Shown here piece after piece: positions 61,476-64,000 of a stretch of 64,000 bases of DNA (position 1 is the first letter of the stretch; each line of letters begins with the position of its first letter). The position numbers and the translations under genes are program-made. The stretch is from Natronococcus sp. A-GB7 (GTDB lineage Archaea > Halobacteriota > Halobacteria > Halobacteriales > Natrialbaceae). The notes beneath the pieces are model-generated. The model saw only the letters and a list, made by a program, of their open reading frames with translations, did no database searches and had not been told where the DNA came from. The stretch spans positions 1-64,000 of the forward strand of contig NZ_JARUKV010000003.1 of the NCBI RefSeq assembly GCF_029688865.1. Direction: 5' to 3'.

Positions 61476-62987
61476 TTACGCCGACTGCCAGTCCTCCCAC
61501 CAGCGCTTGATGAACGGGCCGAACAGCAACGCCGCGATCAGGATCGAGAGGAAGAGGGAGATCCACCGACCGTACTCGAGCGGGTTGACGAAGATCATGT
61601 AGGAGCCGTCCGACAGCTGGAGGGCGGTGTAGAGGTTCTCCTCGGCGATGTCCCCGAGGACCACCCCGAGGACGAACGCGATCACCGAGTAGTTGTACCG
61701 CACCATGTAGAAGCCGATCACGCCGAAGACGATCACGGTCAGGATGTCGATCGGGTTGATCCGGAGGGCGTAGGTCCCCAGGAACGAGAGGACGACGACC
61801 ATCGGGATGATGTAGTCCGTGTCGATCTTTGTCAGATATCCCAGCTGGGTCACCGCCGACAGCCCGAAAATGAGGATGACGACGTTGCCGACCAGCAGCG
61901 CCAGCAACATCGTGTACGTGAGCGTCAGCTCGCCGCTGGGGTCGAACATGCTCGGCCCCGGGCGGAGATCGTGCATGAGCAGGCCGCCGATGAGGACGGC
62001 CGTCGACGAACTCCCCGGAATACCGAACGAGATGGCGGGTACGAGCGACCCCGCGACGGTCCCGTTGTTCGACGCTTCGGAGGCGATGACACCGACCTCG
62101 TTGCCCGAGCCGAAGGAGTCGGGATCGTTCGAGGACCGGACCGCCTCGGAGTAGGCGACGAAGTTCGACACCGTCGCGCCTGCGCCGGGGATCGCGCCGA
62201 CGATCATCCCGATGTTCGCGGACTTGAACACCGTGATCGGGTGTTTGAGCGTCGACGTGATCCCCTCGGTGACGCCGGCCCGGTCGATCGTGACCTCGCC
62301 TTTCGCGATGCCGCCCTCCTGGCCGGCGAGTTTCATCATCTCCGCGATCGCGAACAGCCCGATCAGGACGGCGACGAAGTCGATGCCGTCGTAGAGGTAC
62401 ATCGTCTCGCTGTAGCGCTGGTCGAGCGACATCGGCGCGATGCCGACGGTCGTAACCAGCAGTCCAGCCACGCCGGCGAGGATCCCCTTGGCGAACGACC
62501 CCCGCGTGACGACGGTGATCATCGCCAGCCCGAGGATCGCGACGAGGAACCGCTCGGGCGTCCCGACCGCCAGCACCATCTCGATCAGCGCGGGCGAGAA
62601 CAGGATCAGCGCCGTGATCGTAAAGAGGCCGGCGAACGCGGAGGCGGTCGCCGAGATGGCAAGTGCTGTCGCTGCCCGCCCCTGTTGTGACATCGGATAG
62701 CCGTCGAACATCGTCGCCGCCGATGACGACACCCCCGGGGTGTTGATCAGGATCGCGGCGATCGAACCGCCGTACATCGACCCGCTGTAGACGCCGACCA
62801 GCAGGATGATCGCGTTGGCGGGATCGAGCGGTAAGGTTAGCGGCAGGATGATCGCCATCCCCAGCGGCGGTCCGAGTCCGGGGAGCCCCCCGACGATGAT
62901 CCCGACGATGACGCCGGCGAGCAGCCAGAACATCGTCTCGGCGGTCAACAGTGCCTCAACCGCACCGAAGAACGATTCGACGGTCAT
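61476..62987 (-). CDS. tctA: Tripartite tricarboxylate transporter large permease (TctA)
   Basis: A 503-residue permease with about eleven helices. The family signature GLPGLGPPLGMAIILPLTL near the N-terminus, LINTPGVSSSAATMFDGYP and VGAIPGAGATVSNFVAYSEA are all intact. It moves citrate-type or other carboxylates with the tctB product and a periplasmic TctC. ATG 62987 is used; it overlaps the tctB stop by 4 nt. The binding protein gene would be expected upstream, beyond the right edge. Confidence 0.92.
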   Translation of the reverse strand: MTVESFFGAVEALLTAETMFWLLAGVIVGIIVGGLPGLGPPLGMAIILPLTLPLDPANAIILLVGVYSGSMYGGSIAAILINTPGVSSSAATMFDGYPMSQQGRAATALAISATASAFAGLFTITALILFSPALIEMVLAVGTPERFLVAILGLAMITVVTRGSFAKGILAGVAGLLVTTVGIAPMSLDQRYSETMYLYDGIDFVAVLIGLFAIAEMMKLAGQEGGIAKGEVTIDRAGVTEGITSTLKHPITVFKSANIGMIVGAIPGAGATVSNFVAYSEAVRSSNDPDSFGSGNEVGVIASEASNNGTVAGSLVPAISFGIPGSSSTAVLIGGLLMHDLRPGPSMFDPSGELTLTYTMLLALLVGNVVILIFGLSAVTQLGYLTKIDTDYIIPMVVVLSFLGTYALRINPIDILTVIVFGVIGFYMVRYNYSVIAFVLGVVLGDIAEENLYTALQLSDGSYMIFVNPLEYGRWISLFLSILIAALLFGPFIKRWWEDWQSA

Positions 62988-63871
62988 CCGAGCATCACGC
63001 CCCACTGGAGCAGGTCACCGGCGTGGATCCACAGTCCGAGCAGGTCGTCCGGTGCCGGAAGTTCCCAACCGGTGAGCCATCCCTCGGCGATGTCGTCCTG
63101 GATGAGGTCGTAGAACAGGTAGGCGGTGACGAAGCTGAGGACGGTGAGCGCGACGGCCCTGATGACGTTCATCCGAACCCAGAGCGTCCAGGCGATGACG
63201 AAGATCGGGGTCGCGTACAGCATCCCGATCGTGAAGGTCAGCAGCATGTAGCCAACACAGAGCAAGCCGGTGACGACCGGCCCCTTCGGGTCGTCAATCT
63301 CGTAGACGTACATCGCGGCCGACTCGCTCTCCTCGTCGCTCGAGGTCTGATCGGCCGCTGCTTCCGGGTCGGCCTCGTCGGCCGGCGGTTCCTCGCGTTC
63401 GGTTTCGTCAGCCGTCGGTGCCTCCGTCGTCTCCTTGTCGCCCATCACCTGCATCGGCTCGGCGACGAAGGACTCGACGGCCTCGCCGAACCGCTCGCGG
63501 AAGCCGACGACCGCGACCAGCAGTCCAACACCTGCGACGAGCGATACCAGCCCGCCACCGTCGGCGAGGAACGTGGTAGCGCCGTCGTACGCGAGGTACG
63601 CACCAAGCCCGGCGCCGACCAGCGGGGCGACGACGGTCAGGTGGTTGCGAGCGAGCAGGAGGAAGGCGAGAACGGCCGTTCCGCCGGCCATGAGTCGCGG
63701 GAACGTCTGGGCGTCCGGCGCGAACTCGGAGGCGCCCTGATACATGTAGACCCCGACGACGAGAAACAACACCAGCAGGACGTGTTCCATCGTCGGTCGC
63801 TCGCCCAGCACCGTCTCGAGGGGTGCTCGAGCGCGGTCTGCGATCGAGCCTACGGTGTCGTCCTGTTCCAT
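62984..63871 (-). CDS. tctB: Tripartite tricarboxylate transporter small subunit (TctB)
   Basis: A 295-residue protein with two pairs of membrane helices split by an acidic, Glu/Asp/Ala-rich cytoplasmic loop (about residues 145-185). The ends match TctB (EFAPDAQTFPRLMAGG at the N-terminal side, GPVVTGLLCVGYMLLTF and GWLTG at the C-terminal side). The large acidic insertion is unlike bacterial TctB. Overlaps tctA by 4 nt. Confidence 0.85.
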   Translation of the reverse strand: MEQDDTVGSIADRARAPLETVLGERPTMEHVLLVLFLVVGVYMYQGASEFAPDAQTFPRLMAGGTAVLAFLLLARNHLTVVAPLVGAGLGAYLAYDGATTFLADGGGLVSLVAGVGLLVAVVGFRERFGEAVESFVAEPMQVMGDKETTEAPTADETEREEPPADEADPEAAADQTSSDEESESAAMYVYEIDDPKGPVVTGLLCVGYMLLTFTIGMLYATPIFVIAWTLWVRMNVIRAVALTVLSFVTAYLFYDLIQDDIAEGWLTGWELPAPDDLLGLWIHAGDLLQWGVMLG

Positions 63872-64000
63872 GGCTGGTCACGGTTGACGGCGTGGGCTTG
63901 GATCGCGTTCCGGTCGGCGCCGGTCCCGATACGACGTCGGCTTCGAGATCCGCGAGTAGTTCCGGCAGCGATAGATTTGTTCTTTGACATCTCTCTTTTT
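63872..64000. other. Right-edge stretch upstream of tctB
   Basis: On the minus strand this precedes the tctB start. A short frame from ATG at about 63990 is open but basic and unlike a protein. A tctC-type gene may lie beyond the edge; its end is not recognisable here. Confidence 0.3.

Noticed and set aside
59091-62690. 1199-codon open frame on the plus strand
   Set aside because: It is the antisense shadow of the hydrolase, M20 peptidase and tctA genes. Its long Arg/Asp/Gly-rich content without motifs is typical of high-G+C shadow frames.
63852-63992. Short leftward ORF at the right edge
   Set aside because: It is basic, overlaps the tctB start out of frame, and does not resemble a TctC C-terminus.

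Overview
The window is chromosomal DNA of an extremely halophilic archaeon (class Halobacteria). Four things point there: high G+C with strong third-position G/C bias; very acidic proteins; Tat-type lipoprotein signals (twin Arg followed by a C lipobox) on binding proteins; and short or absent 5' leaders with TATA-like boxes about 26-30 nt before start codons. Several proteins also look like families known to me only from haloarchaea (DUF5784-, DUF5786- and DUF5828-like, 'conditioned medium-induced protein 4'). A Natrialbaceae-like host is a guess; no rRNA is present to test it.

Layout. 0-7 kb: an XPD-like helicase, a degenerate tRNA-like element, a YkgJ-type Cys-cluster protein, an SDR plus membrane protein pair, two haloarchaeal unknowns, and a decayed transposase. 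7-18.6 kb: a cupin, a SpoIIM homologue, a phosphotransferase-fold kinase, PRPP synthetase, isoleucyl-tRNA synthetase, family 4 uracil-DNA glycosylase, Rieske, HIT and prepilin peptidase. 18.7-28.5 kb: a transport-rich block with a tungstate/molybdate ABC operon (with a dyad-rich upstream region), a 2Fe-2S ferredoxin, two PiT phosphate permeases flanking a remarkable tetrapeptide-repeat membrane protein and a UspA protein, and an SLC13/TrkA-C permease. 28.6-34.7 kb: hisA, trkH, hisB, an ACT-domain regulator, an IMPACT protein and small membrane proteins. 34.8-39.3 kb: a TAXI-TRAP operon with DUF1850. 39.5-48.4 kb: an S9 peptidase, HtpX-like protease, upp, and a four-gene polar amino acid ABC operon. 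48.5-57 kb: a third PiT, a CNNM/CorC-like protein, a thioredoxin-fold gene pair, tsaC, an orphan Cas4-like protein, and a large HdrDE/GlpC-like membrane Fe-S oxidoreductase. 57-64 kb: a GATase1, a truncated adenylate-forming protein, an alpha/beta hydrolase without its nucleophile, an M20 peptidase, and tctA-tctB at the edge.

Most of the window is ordinary, compact chromosome. Genes are packed tightly: same-strand operons overlap by ATGA, and five convergent pairs overlap by exactly 4 nt at their stop codons. There is no CRISPR array, prophage or intact insertion sequence. The features most worth a second look are the strict 12-bp/4-residue repeat protein at 24117-24869, the paired 18-bp dyads upstream of the tungstate/molybdate operon, and a set of apparently catalytically impaired enzymes (hydrolase without Ser, redoxin without Cys, Cas4-like without an evident acidic/Lys site, adenylating enzyme without a lid domain). 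The tRNA-like element and the transposase relic are also notable.
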